A stretch of DNA of 64,000 nucleotides from Pseudomonas sp. GGS8 (GTDB taxonomy: Bacteria; Pseudomonadota; Gammaproteobacteria; Pseudomonadales; Pseudomonadaceae). Location of the stretch: contig NZ_JALJWF010000001.1 of assembly GCF_024168645.1 (NCBI RefSeq), positions 1,231,001 through 1,295,000 on the forward strand, written 5' to 3'. The number at the start of each line of letters is the position of its first letter. Positions within the stretch are counted from its first letter, which is position 1. This document shows positions 47,803-56,635 of this stretch, piece by piece. The notes under the pieces were generated by a model. That model worked only from the letters and a program-made list of their open reading frames with translations. It searched no databases and was not told the origin of the DNA. A program made the translations under genes and the position numbers.

Positions 47803-49289
47803 GGTGCTTGCTCCTCCAACAACTGACGAATGGCTGGAATCAGATCACTGGCCGCCAGCCCGCGGCCGATTTTACCTTGTTGCTCGCCGGCATTGGCGTG
47901 CAGCCAGACCGCCAGGCAGGCCGCGTCATACGCGTGCATGCCCTGAGCGAGCAAGGCACCCACCAGACCGGCCAGCACATCACCCAAACCTGCGCTGGCC
48001 ATGGCCGGATGGCCCTGATGGCACAGCGCCAGACGCCCATCGGGGCTGGCGATCAGACTGCCAGCGCCCTTGAGCACCACCACCGCTGTGTATTTTTTGC
48101 TCAACGCATGGGCCGCGGCCGGGCGGTCAGCCTGTACGGCGGCTGTCGATATCCCCAGCAATCGTGCCGCTTCGCCCGGATGCGGCGTGATGACACTACC
48201 TGCGGGCAAGCTCACGCCACCTTCGGCCAACAGGTTCAACGCATCGGCATCCCAGACTTGTGGCTGCGACGCATTGGCCGCGGCCGACAACAGACTGCGT
48301 CCCCAGGCGGCCTGCCCCAGCCCCGGACCGACGACCAGCACCGTGGCTTTCTCCAGTAGGCCCATCAGTTGATTGGCCGACGACGTGCCGAGCACCATGG
48401 CTTCCGGCAAACGCGCAAGCGCGGCCGGAACATGCTCGCGGCGCGTGGCCACGGACACCATGCCGGCACCGCTGCGCAGGGCACTTTGTGCACTGAGCAG
48501 GATGGCGCCGCCAAAACCGCGATCACCGCCAACGAGCAATACGTGACCAAATTTGCCTTTGTGGGCAGTTGGAGCGCGGCCGGTCAGACGCGGCACATTA
48601 CCGGCCGTCAGGCGACGAGCACTGATCTGGGCCCCGATAAATGTCTCGGGGGCGACGTGCAGATCGTTGAATACCAAATCGCCCACCACATCCGCCGCGT
48701 CACCGGTGAACAACCCCACCTTCAAACCGATGAACGTCACCGTCAGATCAGCTTGAACCGCAGTGCCGAGCCGGCGCCCCGTATCGGCGCACAACCCCGA
48801 GGGGATATCCACCGCCACAACCGGTAGCCCGCTGGCATTGATTGCGGCGATGACACTGGCGTACGGCTCGCGAACTTCACCCGTCAAGCCGGTGCCGAGC
48901 AAGGCATCCAGCACAATGCCACGTAATTCGGAGTGCGGGCTCCAGCCTTGAATGGCCACGCCTTCGGCCACCGCCTCGGCATGCGCCGACGCGGCATCAC
49001 CCTGTAAACGCCCAGGGTCGCCGGCGGCCAACACCCGCACATGCCAGCCGGCACGTCGGGCCAGCACGGCCACCAGGTAACCGTCGCCCGCGTTATTGCC
49101 GTGACCAGCCACCACGCTCAATTCGTGCCCGGCCGGCCAATGGCGGACCAGCGCACGCCAGGTCGCCCGCGCCGCACGCTGCATCAATTCGAAGCCCGGT
49201 GTACCGGCCGCGATCAGGCTCGCATCGAACCCTCGGACTTGCGCGGCGCTATACAGTGCGTCGGGTAATTCATCTTTAGTGTGCGGCAT
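47790..49289 (-). CDS. nnr: Bifunctional NAD(P)H-hydrate epimerase / ADP-dependent dehydratase
   Basis: 499-residue fused repair enzyme. The N-terminal YjeF_N epimerase domain covers about residues 1-215, with VVAGHGNNAGDGYLVAVLAR and VVAVDIPSGLCADTGR. The C-terminal ribokinase-like dehydratase domain covers about residues 225-490, with GVITPHPGEAARLLG-like and GLGDVLAGLVGALLAQG blocks. It restores NADH and NADPH damaged by hydration. The start region is divergent from queG; the two coding regions are 63 bases apart. It overlaps tsaE by 13 bases. Confidence 0.95.
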   Translation of the reverse strand: MPHTKDELPDALYSAAQVRGFDASLIAAGTPGFELMQRAARATWRALVRHWPAGHELSVVAGHGNNAGDGYLVAVLARRAGWHVRVLAAGDPGRLQGDAASAHAEAVAEGVAIQGWSPHSELRGIVLDALLGTGLTGEVREPYASVIAAINASGLPVVAVDIPSGLCADTGRRLGTAVQADLTVTFIGLKVGLFTGDAADVVGDLVFNDLHVAPETFIGAQISARRLTAGNVPRLTGRAPTAHKGKFGHVLLVGGDRGFGGAILLSAQSALRSGAGMVSVATRREHVPAALARLPEAMVLGTSSANQLMGLLEKATVLVVGPGLGQAAWGRSLLSAAANASQPQVWDADALNLLAEGGVSLPAGSVITPHPGEAARLLGISTAAVQADRPAAAHALSKKYTAVVVLKGAGSLIASPDGRLALCHQGHPAMASAGLGDVLAGLVGALLAQGMHAYDAACLAVWLHANAGEQQGKIGRGLAASDLIPAIRQLLEEQAPCLK

Positions 49290-49352
49290 GCGTCTTCAGG
49301 CTCCGATGTCTGGCAGAATTATACGCATCTCAGCTCCGGTTTCTCTCGCCTC

Positions 49353-50417
49353 ATGCCCGCTATTACCACAGACCTGCCCGCTCTCGCACAATCCATCAAG
49401 GACTGGGGCCGCGAGCTGGGCTTTCAGCAAGTCGGCATCAGCGGCCTCGACCTGGCCGAGCATGAGCAGCACCTGGAGCGCTGGCTCGCCGCCGGCTACC
49501 ACGGCGAAATGGATTACATGGGCGCCCACGGCAGCAAACGCTCACACCCGGAAGAACTGGTGCCGGGCACCCTGCGCGTGGTTTCCCTGCGCATGGACTA
49601 CCTGCCGGGCGACACGCACATGGCACAACAGCTCGCCCAACCGGAAAAAGCTTACGTCTCGCGTTATGCCTTGGGCCGCGATTACCACAAGTTGATCCGC
49701 AAACGCGTGCAACAACTGGCGGAAAAAATCCAGGCAGTGATCGGCCCGTTCGGCTACCGCGCCTTTGTCGACAGCGCCCCGGTGCTGGAAAAGGCCATCG
49801 CCGAACAGGCTGGCCTGGGCTGGATCGGCAAAAACACGCTGGTCTTGAATCGCAAGGCCGGCAGTTACTTCTTCCTCAGCGAACTGTTCGTCGACCTGCC
49901 ACTGCCAGTGGACCCGCCCCACGCCAGCGAACACTGCGGTCGCTGCACAGCGTGCCTGGACATTTGCCCGACCAATGCCTTCGTCGGTCCCTATGTGCTG
50001 GACGCCCGTCGCTGTATTTCGTACCTGACCATCGAACTGAAAAGCGCGATCCCTGAAGATTTAAGACCGCTGATCGGTAATCGCGTGTTCGGTTGCGATG
50101 ACTGCCAGATCGTCTGCCCATGGAACCGCTTCGCGCGACCTTCCGGGGAAAGCGATTTCAAGCCACGGCACAACCTGGACAACGCCGAACTGGCCGAACT
50201 GTTCATGTGGGACGAAGCAAAATTCCTCAGCAGCACCGAAGGTTCGCCGTTACGTCGGGCCGGCTACGAGCGCTGGTTGCGCAATCTGGCGGTCGGCCTG
50301 GGCAATGCGCCGTCGAGCATTCCGGTGCTGGAGGCACTGAAGGCCCGGCGGGACTATCCGTCGGAACTGGTGCGCGAGCATGTCGAATGGGCCCTGAAAC
50401 AACACGGACTTATGTAG
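49353..50417 (+). CDS. queG: Epoxyqueuosine reductase QueG
   Basis: 354-residue cobalamin and Fe-S enzyme that carries out the last step of queuosine formation in tRNA. The ATG at 49353 gives the usual N-terminus; a longer frame would overlap nnr. Two 4Fe-4S clusters are marked by CGRCTACLDICPTNAF (about residue 195) and CDDCQIVCPWNRF (about residue 250). YHKLIRKRVQQLAEKIQ and SAPVLEKAIAEQAGLGWIGKN are family blocks. It is divergent from nnr and alone on the plus strand, followed by an inverted repeat. Confidence 0.96.
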   Translation: MPAITTDLPALAQSIKDWGRELGFQQVGISGLDLAEHEQHLERWLAAGYHGEMDYMGAHGSKRSHPEELVPGTLRVVSLRMDYLPGDTHMAQQLAQPEKAYVSRYALGRDYHKLIRKRVQQLAEKIQAVIGPFGYRAFVDSAPVLEKAIAEQAGLGWIGKNTLVLNRKAGSYFFLSELFVDLPLPVDPPHASEHCGRCTACLDICPTNAFVGPYVLDARRCISYLTIELKSAIPEDLRPLIGNRVFGCDDCQIVCPWNRFARPSGESDFKPRHNLDNAELAELFMWDEAKFLSSTEGSPLRRAGYERWLRNLAVGLGNAPSSIPVLEALKARRDYPSELVREHVEWALKQHGLM

Positions 50418-50496
50418 CCGCTGCCGAAGGCTGCGTTCGAGGCCGCAGGACTCGCGACGGATCTGAACATCTACGACTGCTTCGGCAGCGGCTACA
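50413..50496. repeat. 17-bp perfect inverted repeat after queG
   Basis: TGTAGCCGCTGCCGAAG and CTTCGGCAGCGGCTACA flank 50 bases. This is a separate class of Pseudomonas intergenic repeat from the GCGGGCAAGCCCGC REP. The left arm begins within the queG stop codon region, between convergent genes. Confidence 0.75.
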
Positions 50497-50511
50497 GGGA
50501 CTGCGTGTAAA

Positions 50512-51123
50512 TCAGGCTTCGTCGTTATAAACGAACTTGGGCATTTCCCAGTGGAAACGGATCGCCAGCAAGCGCAGCAGGAAGCCGCCGAACAGGGTGA
50601 TCAGGATCGCCTGCTCACCCGGCAATTGCAGGTAGACGCAAAATAAATAGCACCATGCCGCGGCAAACGAGACGCTGGCGTAGAGCTCGCGGCGGAAGAT
50701 CAGCGGGATATCGTTGCAGAAGATGTCCCGCAGGATGCCGCCAAACACCCCGGTGATCACGCCACTGACCGAGGCCACCAGCATGCCGTGACCCATTTCC
50801 AGAGCGGTCATGCAGCCGATCAGGGTGAACGCCACCAGGCCCACGGCGTCGAGCACCAGAAACAGCGAGCGCAGATGGCGCATCCAACGGGCGATGAAGA
50901 TCGTCAGCATCGCCGCGACGGAGGTCAGCACCAGGTATTCCGGGTGCTTGACCCAGGTCAGCGGGTAATGTCCGAGCAACACGTCGCGCACCGAACCGCC
51001 GCCCAGCGCCGTGACGCACGCAATCAGCACCACGCCAAACCAGTCCATGCCGCGACGCCCCGCAGACAGGGCGCCAGTCATGGCTTCAGCGGTAATGGCG
51101 ATCAGGTAGAGCATCAGCAACAT
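50512..51123 (-). CDS. TRIC/UPF0126-family membrane protein (YicG-like)
   Basis: 203 residues with six or seven hydrophobic helices in two similar halves, each with a glycine-rich block: TALGGGSVRDVLLGHYPL in the first and GVFGGILRDIFCNDIPLIF in the second. This duplication is characteristic of UPF0126/TRIC proteins, bacterial relatives of trimeric intracellular cation channels. Probable role is potassium or other cation conductance or glycine-related transport in the inner membrane; it is not settled for bacterial members. It stands alone and convergent with queG. Confidence 0.9.
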   Translation of the reverse strand: MLLMLYLIAITAEAMTGALSAGRRGMDWFGVVLIACVTALGGGSVRDVLLGHYPLTWVKHPEYLVLTSVAAMLTIFIARWMRHLRSLFLVLDAVGLVAFTLIGCMTALEMGHGMLVASVSGVITGVFGGILRDIFCNDIPLIFRRELYASVSFAAAWCYLFCVYLQLPGEQAILITLFGGFLLRLLAIRFHWEMPKFVYNDEA

Positions 51124-51232
51124 GGTGGCGGTCCTTACAAGAAGGCGCGCAGTCTACTCACTTCACTGAAGCACCAAAAGAGCGCACCCAAGAACTTTCA
51201 CCTCGCACGATCACAGGGTGACTGGGCGGACG

Positions 51233-51301
51233 CTATCGCGGGCAAGCCCGCTCCCACAGGGTCGGCGAGCAACCTTGTGGGAGCGGGCTTGCCCGCGATG
51301 A
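51233..51301. repeat. Inverted pair of REP elements
   Basis: TATCGCGGGCAAGCCCGCTC and GAGCGGGCTTGCCCGCGATG mirror each other 14-15 bases apart, immediately after orn. Confidence 0.88.
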
Positions 51302-51323
51302 GGCCAGTGCAGGCCCCGCGGAA

Positions 51324-51866
51324 TCAGAACTTGATGAAATTCTTGCGGTAGTGCTGCAGCTCGGCGATCGATTCGCGGATGTCGTCCAGGGCCAGGTGGG
51401 TGCTGCCCTTTTTGAAGCTGTCGCGTACGTCCGGTGCCCAGCGCGCGGCCAACTCTTTGAGGGTCGACACGTCGAGGTTGCGGTAGTGGAAGTAGCTTTC
51501 CAGCGACTTCATGTGGGTATAAAGGAAGCGACGGTCCTGGCAGATGCTGTTGCCACAAATCGGCGACTTGCCCTTCGGCACCCATTTCTCCAGGAAGGCG
51601 ATGGTCTGGGCTTCCGCTTCGGCCATGCTGATGCGACTGTCGCGAACCCGTTGGGTCAGCCCGGAGCCGCCGTGCTGACGGGTATTCCACTCGTCCATGC
51701 CGGCGAGGATCTCGTCGCTGTGATGGATGGCGATCACCGGGCCTTCGGCCAGAGTGTTCAAATCACTGTCGGTAACAATAGTGGCCATCTCGATGATAAC
51801 GTCGGTATCAGGATTCAGACCGGTCATTTCCAGGTCGATCCAGATCAGATTCTGCGGATTTTGCAT
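51324..51866 (-). CDS. orn: Oligoribonuclease Orn
   Basis: 180-residue DEDDh 3'-5' exonuclease that degrades very short RNAs, including pGpG from c-di-GMP turnover in pseudomonads. Motif [13 protein letters not shown] with Asp and Glu is at residues 9-20. The later block [20 protein letters not shown] and the C-terminal [11 protein letters not shown] carry the His and Asp. It is divergent from rsgA, the standard gammaproteobacterial arrangement. The intergenic space of 108 bases must hold both promoters. Confidence 0.97.
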   Translation of the reverse strand: MQNPQNLIWIDLEMTGLNPDTDVIIEMATIVTDSDLNTLAEGPVIAIHHSDEILAGMDEWNTRQHGGSGLTQRVRDSRISMAEAEAQTIAFLEKWVPKGKSPICGNSICQDRRFLYTHMKSLESYFHYRNLDVSTLKELAARWAPDVRDSFKKGSTHLALDDIRESIAELQHYRKNFIKF

Positions 51867-51974
51867 TGTGTCGGCTCCTAGGCAATGGTGCGCAGTTTAG
51901 CTTAGGCCGGCGGCCGGGCGTGCTAAACTCGCGGCCGTTTTACCTAATCGCTGCATTCTTCATACGGAACACCC

Positions 51975-53006
51975 ATGGCCAAACGCCAACTCAATCGTCG
52001 TCAAAACTGGCGCATCGAAAAGATTCAGGGCGAGCGCGCTGCCCGCGCCGCCAAACGCGAGTCCTCGGCTGTCGAGGCACTCGAAGGGGGCGACCTGGGT
52101 CCGGAACAGACGGGCCTGGTGATCGCGCACTTCGGTGTCCAGGTCGAAGTCGAGGCCCTCGATGGCGAATTGGCCGGCCAGGTATTCCGCTGCCACTTGC
52201 GCGCCAACCTGCCGGCGCTGGTGACCGGCGATCAGGTCGTGTGGCGTGCCGGCAACCAAGGCATCGGCGTGATCGTGGCGCAACTGCCGCGCAAAACCGA
52301 GCTCTGCCGTCCGGACAGCCGTGGCCAGCTCAAACCGGTGGCGGCCAACGTCGACATGATCGTCATCGTCTTCGCCCCGCTGCCCGAGCCTCACGCCAAC
52401 CTGATCGACCGTTATCTGGTGGCCGCCGAACACGCAGGTATCCGGCCGTTGCTGCTGCTGAACAAATTCGACCTGATCGACGAACAGAACGCCCCGGCAC
52501 TGAATGCCTTGCTGGCGGTTTACCGCACGCTGGGTTATCCGGTGCTGGAAGTGTCGGCGCACCACGGCAACGGCATGGAGCAACTTCAAAAGCTATTGGA
52601 TGGGCACATCAGTGTGTTCGTCGGACAGTCCGGCGTCGGCAAGTCGTCGCTGGTCAACAGCTTGCTGCCGGAAGTCGAAACCCGCGTCGGCCCGCTGTCC
52701 GAGCTATCGGGCCAGGGCACCCACACCACCACCACCGCGCGGTTGTTCCACTTCCCCGGCGGCGGTGAATTGATCGACTCCCCGGGTATTCGGGAATTCG
52801 GCCTGGGCCACGTCAGCCGCGCCGACGTCGAAGCCGGCTTTATCGAGTTCAACGACCTGCTCGGTACCTGCCGCTTCCGCGACTGCAAACACGACCGCGA
52901 GCCGGGCTGCGCCTTGCTCAAGGCCCTGGAAGACGGCCGCGTGCAGCAGCAACGGATGAACAGCTATCGCTCGATCATCGCCAGCTTGCCTGAAAACAGC
53001 TATTAA
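51975..53006 (+). CDS. rsgA: Ribosome small-subunit biogenesis GTPase RsgA
   Basis: 343 residues with a circularly permuted GTPase: G4 NKFDLID (about residue 163) comes before G1 [12 protein letters not shown] (about 217), and G3 DSPGIREF follows. An N-terminal OB fold is at about residues 40-115, and a C-terminal zinc site is formed by the [14 protein letters not shown] block. The first 35 residues are basic ([16 protein letters not shown]). It aids late 30S maturation. A strong hairpin lies just downstream of its stop, and a bidirectional terminator is further on. Confidence 0.97.
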   Translation: MAKRQLNRRQNWRIEKIQGERAARAAKRESSAVEALEGGDLGPEQTGLVIAHFGVQVEVEALDGELAGQVFRCHLRANLPALVTGDQVVWRAGNQGIGVIVAQLPRKTELCRPDSRGQLKPVAANVDMIVIVFAPLPEPHANLIDRYLVAAEHAGIRPLLLLNKFDLIDEQNAPALNALLAVYRTLGYPVLEVSAHHGNGMEQLQKLLDGHISVFVGQSGVGKSSLVNSLLPEVETRVGPLSELSGQGTHTTTTARLFHFPGGGELIDSPGIREFGLGHVSRADVEAGFIEFNDLLGTCRFRDCKHDREPGCALLKALEDGRVQQQRMNSYRSIIASLPENSY

Positions 53007-53253
53007 ACAGACGCGCCAGCCGCCCCGACATTAATGGGACGGCTGGTCGGCAGGATGGGGGACGCCGTCATTCACCGGGACTTCGGCGACGTCGAATCTG
53101 TGGGGAGTGGGTCGGATCATCCTTGGCCCAACTGTTGGAAGGTGCGACTGCCCAAGCCAGGGCCAAGACCGCAGTCAAATATTTTATCAAGACAAACTCC
53201 AGTAGTTTGCGCGGTCGGTTTGATAGTTCACACCTGGCTCATTGAAATAGCAG
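53007..53253. other. Gene-free stretch after rsgA with a hairpin
   Basis: About 247 bases with no credible gene. A strong hairpin at 53016-53047 (CCAGCCG-C-CCC and GGG-A-CGGCTGG around a 9-base loop) starts ten bases after the rsgA stop and lacks a T-tract. The rest is unremarkable. Confidence 0.55.
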
Positions 53254-53286
53254 ACAAAAAAGCCGCGATGATCGCGGCTTTTTTTT
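53254..53286. terminator. Bidirectional terminator between rsgA and the desaturase gene
   Basis: AGCCGCGAT-GATCGCGGCT stem with A6 on the left and T8 on the right. Confidence 0.92.
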
Positions 53287-53290
53287 GACC

Positions 53291-54457
53291 TCAGGAAACC
53301 GCTGCCGGCGGTTTCGGTTCGACTTTCTTCAGCTCAGGCTTCTGAAACGGGTACAAGTGCTGGCGCAGAATACCGCCTGGCAAGTCCTTGCCAAAAACCC
53401 CGTAGCGCGTCGGCCACTCCTTGGGTGGCAACTTGAAGGTGCCGAACAGCATATCCACCAGCGGCGTATGGATCGCATAGTTCTTGTAGATGTAATCCTT
53501 GTGCCGGGCATGATGCCAATGGTGATAGCGCGGCAGGACCATCACATAATTCAGCCAGCCGCCGTTGATCCGCACATTGGCGTGGGCCAGCACGGCCTGT
53601 ATGCCGACCAGAATCACGTAGGCGTTCAACGCCTGGGGCGCAAAACCCAGCAGCATCAAAGGCACCAGCACGCCGGTGCGAGTCAGCAGAATCTCGATGA
53701 AGTGAACACGCGAACCGGCGAGCCAATCCATATGCGTGCTTGAGTGATGCACGGCATGGACGCGCCATAACCACGGTACGACGTGATACAGCCGATGCAG
53801 CCAGTACTGACCGAGATCCGCCACCAGCACCGCCAGAAAAAACTGCACAACGATCGGCAAGCTTTGTACGCGGGCCTGCAAGTCCGTCGACACCGCCCAA
53901 CCGGCCACATAGCTCGACGAGGCGGTGATGAAAATCAGGATGAACTGCACCAGCATATGACTGACGAAAAAGTAGGTCAGGTCAGTTCGCCAGTGTGGAC
54001 GCAGAATGTTTTGCTCGGGGTCCTTGGAATAGAGTTTTTCCAGAGGGATAAAGACGATGGCCGACACCAGCAGAGCCAGGACGAACCAGTCCAGCCCCAG
54101 CGAATACGGCGTCTGTCCTATCGAGCTGATCTGCACATTGGTACCGCCGAGAAACACCGCCAGACCCGAGGCGACAAGTCCGGTGATCCCCAGGCGCTTG
54201 CGCTTGTTGAGCAGGATATTCAGGGTGCCCAGGCTGAAAGACAGTACCAGCCCGAGCAATAGCGTGGTGCGCGCAAACTGTTCGTCGTACACCTTGCGCA
54301 GTTCGGCGGTGGTCAGCCATTCGGGAAAGAGAAAGCAGAATACCGCCAGCAGGCTCAATAGCCCGAGTGTGGCCGAGATGTAGCCACTGACCCGCCCCTC
54401 ACCAAACTTGAAGGGTGCGTTGCCATGTTGCTGAAAATAGGACTTGAGTCTTTCCAT
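53291..54457 (-). CDS. Sterol desaturase / fatty-acid hydroxylase family membrane protein
   Basis: 388 residues, multi-pass membrane protein. The di-iron histidine clusters of the superfamily are present: HRLYH near residue 220, HAVHHS near 234 and HHWHH near 317, plus a late H in the IHTPL block. The N-terminal third has three or four extra hydrophobic helices before the catalytic core. It would hydroxylate or desaturate a lipid using oxygen; the natural substrate in pseudomonads is not known, and bacterial members do not normally act on sterols. It lies between rsgA and motB with no operon partner. It is absent here in remembered P. aeruginosa order, so it may be an accessory insertion. Confidence 0.88.
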   Translation of the reverse strand: MERLKSYFQQHGNAPFKFGEGRVSGYISATLGLLSLLAVFCFLFPEWLTTAELRKVYDEQFARTTLLLGLVLSFSLGTLNILLNKRKRLGITGLVASGLAVFLGGTNVQISSIGQTPYSLGLDWFVLALLVSAIVFIPLEKLYSKDPEQNILRPHWRTDLTYFFVSHMLVQFILIFITASSSYVAGWAVSTDLQARVQSLPIVVQFFLAVLVADLGQYWLHRLYHVVPWLWRVHAVHHSSTHMDWLAGSRVHFIEILLTRTGVLVPLMLLGFAPQALNAYVILVGIQAVLAHANVRINGGWLNYVMVLPRYHHWHHARHKDYIYKNYAIHTPLVDMLFGTFKLPPKEWPTRYGVFGKDLPGGILRQHLYPFQKPELKKVEPKPPAAVS

Positions 54458-54536
54458 TACTGATCTTCCGTGATTCCGAAAACAAACTTGCAGTGAGTCG
54501 AGTCATTGCGACGCTGCAGTGACGCAGCCAGAAACA

Positions 54537-54561
54537 GAAAAGCCACTCATGGTGGCTTTTC
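54537..54561 (-). terminator. Rho-independent terminator after motB
   Basis: GAAAAGCCAC-TCAT-GGTGGCTTTTCC hairpin, starting seven bases after the motB stop. On the minus strand the stem ends in TTTTC. Confidence 0.85.
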
Positions 54562-54567
54562 CGCAGG

Positions 54568-55614
54568 TTATTGCTTGGGCGGTACAGCGGGTTTGGGCGG
54601 CTCGCCCGGCTTCGGCGCCGGATTATCAAACAGATTCAAACGCTCACGAAGCTCGTGTGCCGGCAGCGGTTCTTTATCCGCCGGCAATGCGTTCGGATCG
54701 GCTGGAGGCGCATGCACTTCGCCCGGGCCGCCCTGCCCTTGCGTCGGCACTGGCGCCGGCTCGGCACCTTGTTCGCCTTCAATGGCCCGCTGGGCTTTTT
54801 TGGTCAGCACCACGATGTCGATGCGGCGGTTGACCGGATTGAACGGGTTCTCCCTGTCAAACAGCGCCGAGGAGGCATAACCGACGACTCGTGCGACCTG
54901 AGCGTCCGGATAACTGCCGGCGACCAATGCACGGCGAGCCGCGTTGGCGCGGTTGGCCGAGAGTTCCCAGTTGCCGAAATCGCCGGTGCCCGAGTACGGC
55001 TTGGCATCAGTGTGGCCGCTGATGCTGATCTTGTTCGGCACCGCTTTGATGGTGTCGGCCATGGCCAGCAGGATGTCTTCGAAATACGGTTTCAGACGCG
55101 CACTGCCGGAGTCGAACATCGGGCGGTTTTCAGCGTCCATAATCTGGATGCGCAAACCGTCCTGGGTAATCTCGAAGAGGATCTGGTCCTTGAATTTCTG
55201 CAACTGCGGATTTTCATCAACCTTGTTCTGCAACTCTTGCAGCAACAGCTCCAGGCGTTCCTTCTCGACCTGCTCGGCCATGCCTTCGACCTGTTCGGAG
55301 TCGATCGTCACCTTGTCCGGCTGAGGCTGGGACTTGACCTCGGGGTTGAGGGTGCTCTCCGGCGCCAGGGTCGGCGTACCGCCCAGATCGATGATGTACG
55401 GCGTGCCGCTTTCGGAAAAACCGACCGGGTCCTTGAAGTAACCGGCGATGGCGATCTTCTGTTCCGGCGTTGCCGTGGACAACAGCCACAGCACCAGGAA
55501 GAACGCCATCATCGCCGTCGCGAAGTCCGCGAAGGCGATTTTCCAGGCGCCCCCGTGATGCCCTCCGGCGATGCGCTTGACGCGCTTGATGATTATCGGC
55601 TGGTTATTTTCCAT
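54568..55614 (-). CDS. motB: Flagellar motor stator protein MotB
   Basis: 348 residues. The N-terminal cytoplasmic part is followed by one membrane helix with the proton-binding aspartate in FADFATAMMAFFLVLWLLS (about residue 30). A plug/linker and the periplasmic OmpA-like peptidoglycan-binding domain come next, with ISGHTDAKPYSG and NLELSANRA-type motifs near 190-230. The C-terminus (about 275-348) is Pro/Gln-rich and probably disordered. It anchors the stator to the wall. It follows motA by three bases, and a terminator lies directly after it. Confidence 0.96.
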   Translation of the reverse strand: MENNQPIIIKRVKRIAGGHHGGAWKIAFADFATAMMAFFLVLWLLSTATPEQKIAIAGYFKDPVGFSESGTPYIIDLGGTPTLAPESTLNPEVKSQPQPDKVTIDSEQVEGMAEQVEKERLELLLQELQNKVDENPQLQKFKDQILFEITQDGLRIQIMDAENRPMFDSGSARLKPYFEDILLAMADTIKAVPNKISISGHTDAKPYSGTGDFGNWELSANRANAARRALVAGSYPDAQVARVVGYASSALFDRENPFNPVNRRIDIVVLTKKAQRAIEGEQGAEPAPVPTQGQGGPGEVHAPPADPNALPADKEPLPAHELRERLNLFDNPAPKPGEPPKPAVPPKQ

Positions 55615-55617
55615 GAC

Positions 55618-56469
55618 TTAACGACCGCGAACCGCTTGTTCCAGCTCAGCGAAGCTAGGACGGTGCGCCGGGTACAGAACCTTGCGACCGAACTCCACCG
55701 CCAGCGACGGCGGCATGCCGGAAGCCGAAGCCACCAGCGAAGCCTTGATGGCTTCGTAGGTGTTCAGTTCTTCCTTGGCATCGTGAGCCAGGGAGTGGGC
55801 CAGCGGACCGAAGAAACCGTAAGCCGCGAGAATACCGAAGAAGGTACCCACCAGTGCCGCACCCACGTGCAAACCGATGGATTTCTGATCGCCTTCACCA
55901 AGGGAGGCCATGGTCACCACGATACCCAATACCGCCGCAACGATACCGAAACCAGGCATGGCATCGGCGATGCCGTTCACCGCGTGGGACGGGTGCTCGA
56001 GGTCTTCCTTGAGGCTGTAGAGTTCCATGTCGAACAGGCCTTCCAGCTCATGAGGAGCCATGTTGCCGGAGGACATGATGCGCAGGTAATCGCAGATGAA
56101 CGCGGTCATGCGTTCGTCTTTGAGCACCGCCGGGTACTTGGCGAAGATTGGGCTCGCGGCGGCATCTTCGATGTCGCCCTCGATCGCCATCATGCCTTCG
56201 CGACGGCTCTTGTTGAGGATCTCGTAAATCAGGCCCAGCACTTCAAGGTAGAAGGTATGGTTGAAACGTGAACTGAACATGCCCAAGGATTTCTTGAGCA
56301 CATGCATCGTCATGTAACCAGGGTTGGCCTGCAGAAATGCGCCAAGAGCCGCCCCCCCGATAATCATCACCTCGAAAGGCTGGATGAGAGCGGCAATCTT
56401 GCCGTGGGAAAGCACGTATCCGCCGAGCACGCTCGCGAATACGACGATGATGCCGATAATTTTAGCCAT
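55618..56469 (-). CDS. motA: Flagellar motor stator protein MotA
   Basis: 283 residues with four membrane helices: two near the N-terminus (IIGIIVVFASVLGGYVLSHG and MIIGGAALGAFLQANPGYM) and two near 165-220 (MPGFGIVAAVLGIVVTMASL and GAALVGTFFGILAAYGFFGP). The cytoplasmic loop bears charged residues for contact with FliG. Pseudomonads usually carry two stators, MotAB and MotCD, and this is the MotAB type. The ATG at 56469 is preferred because it gives MAKIIGIIVVF; the longer frame is not plausible. A FliA-type promoter motif lies about 70 bases upstream. Confidence 0.96.
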   Translation of the reverse strand: MAKIIGIIVVFASVLGGYVLSHGKIAALIQPFEVMIIGGAALGAFLQANPGYMTMHVLKKSLGMFSSRFNHTFYLEVLGLIYEILNKSRREGMMAIEGDIEDAAASPIFAKYPAVLKDERMTAFICDYLRIMSSGNMAPHELEGLFDMELYSLKEDLEHPSHAVNGIADAMPGFGIVAAVLGIVVTMASLGEGDQKSIGLHVGAALVGTFFGILAAYGFFGPLAHSLAHDAKEELNTYEAIKASLVASASGMPPSLAVEFGRKVLYPAHRPSFAELEQAVRGR

Positions 56470-56537
56470 AGGTAGGAGAGCACTTACTGAGTCGGGTTCA
56501 AGGTCATATTCGGAAGTTAAAAAATCTCTTCTTCTAC

Positions 56538-56565
56538 TTATCGGCAAAACTGCGCCAGACTATAG
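56538..56565 (-). promoter_or_regulatory. Candidate FliA (sigma-28) promoter for motAB
   Basis: On the minus strand GCCGATAA (56538-56545), a perfect FliA -10, is preceded after 15 bases by CTATA in place of TAAAG. The -10 match is strong and the -35 weak. It lies about 70 bases before the motA ATG. Confidence 0.5.
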
Positions 56566-56635
56566 CCAGTTAAGGCGAAAAGCTAATTTGACCCGTTCAG
56601 GGCATAGGTAAAGCAGACGATGATCGCGTCCAGAC

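Noticed and set aside
53034..53288. 84-codon frame after rsgA
   Set aside because: It runs through the bidirectional terminator and has no ribosome site or recognisable composition.
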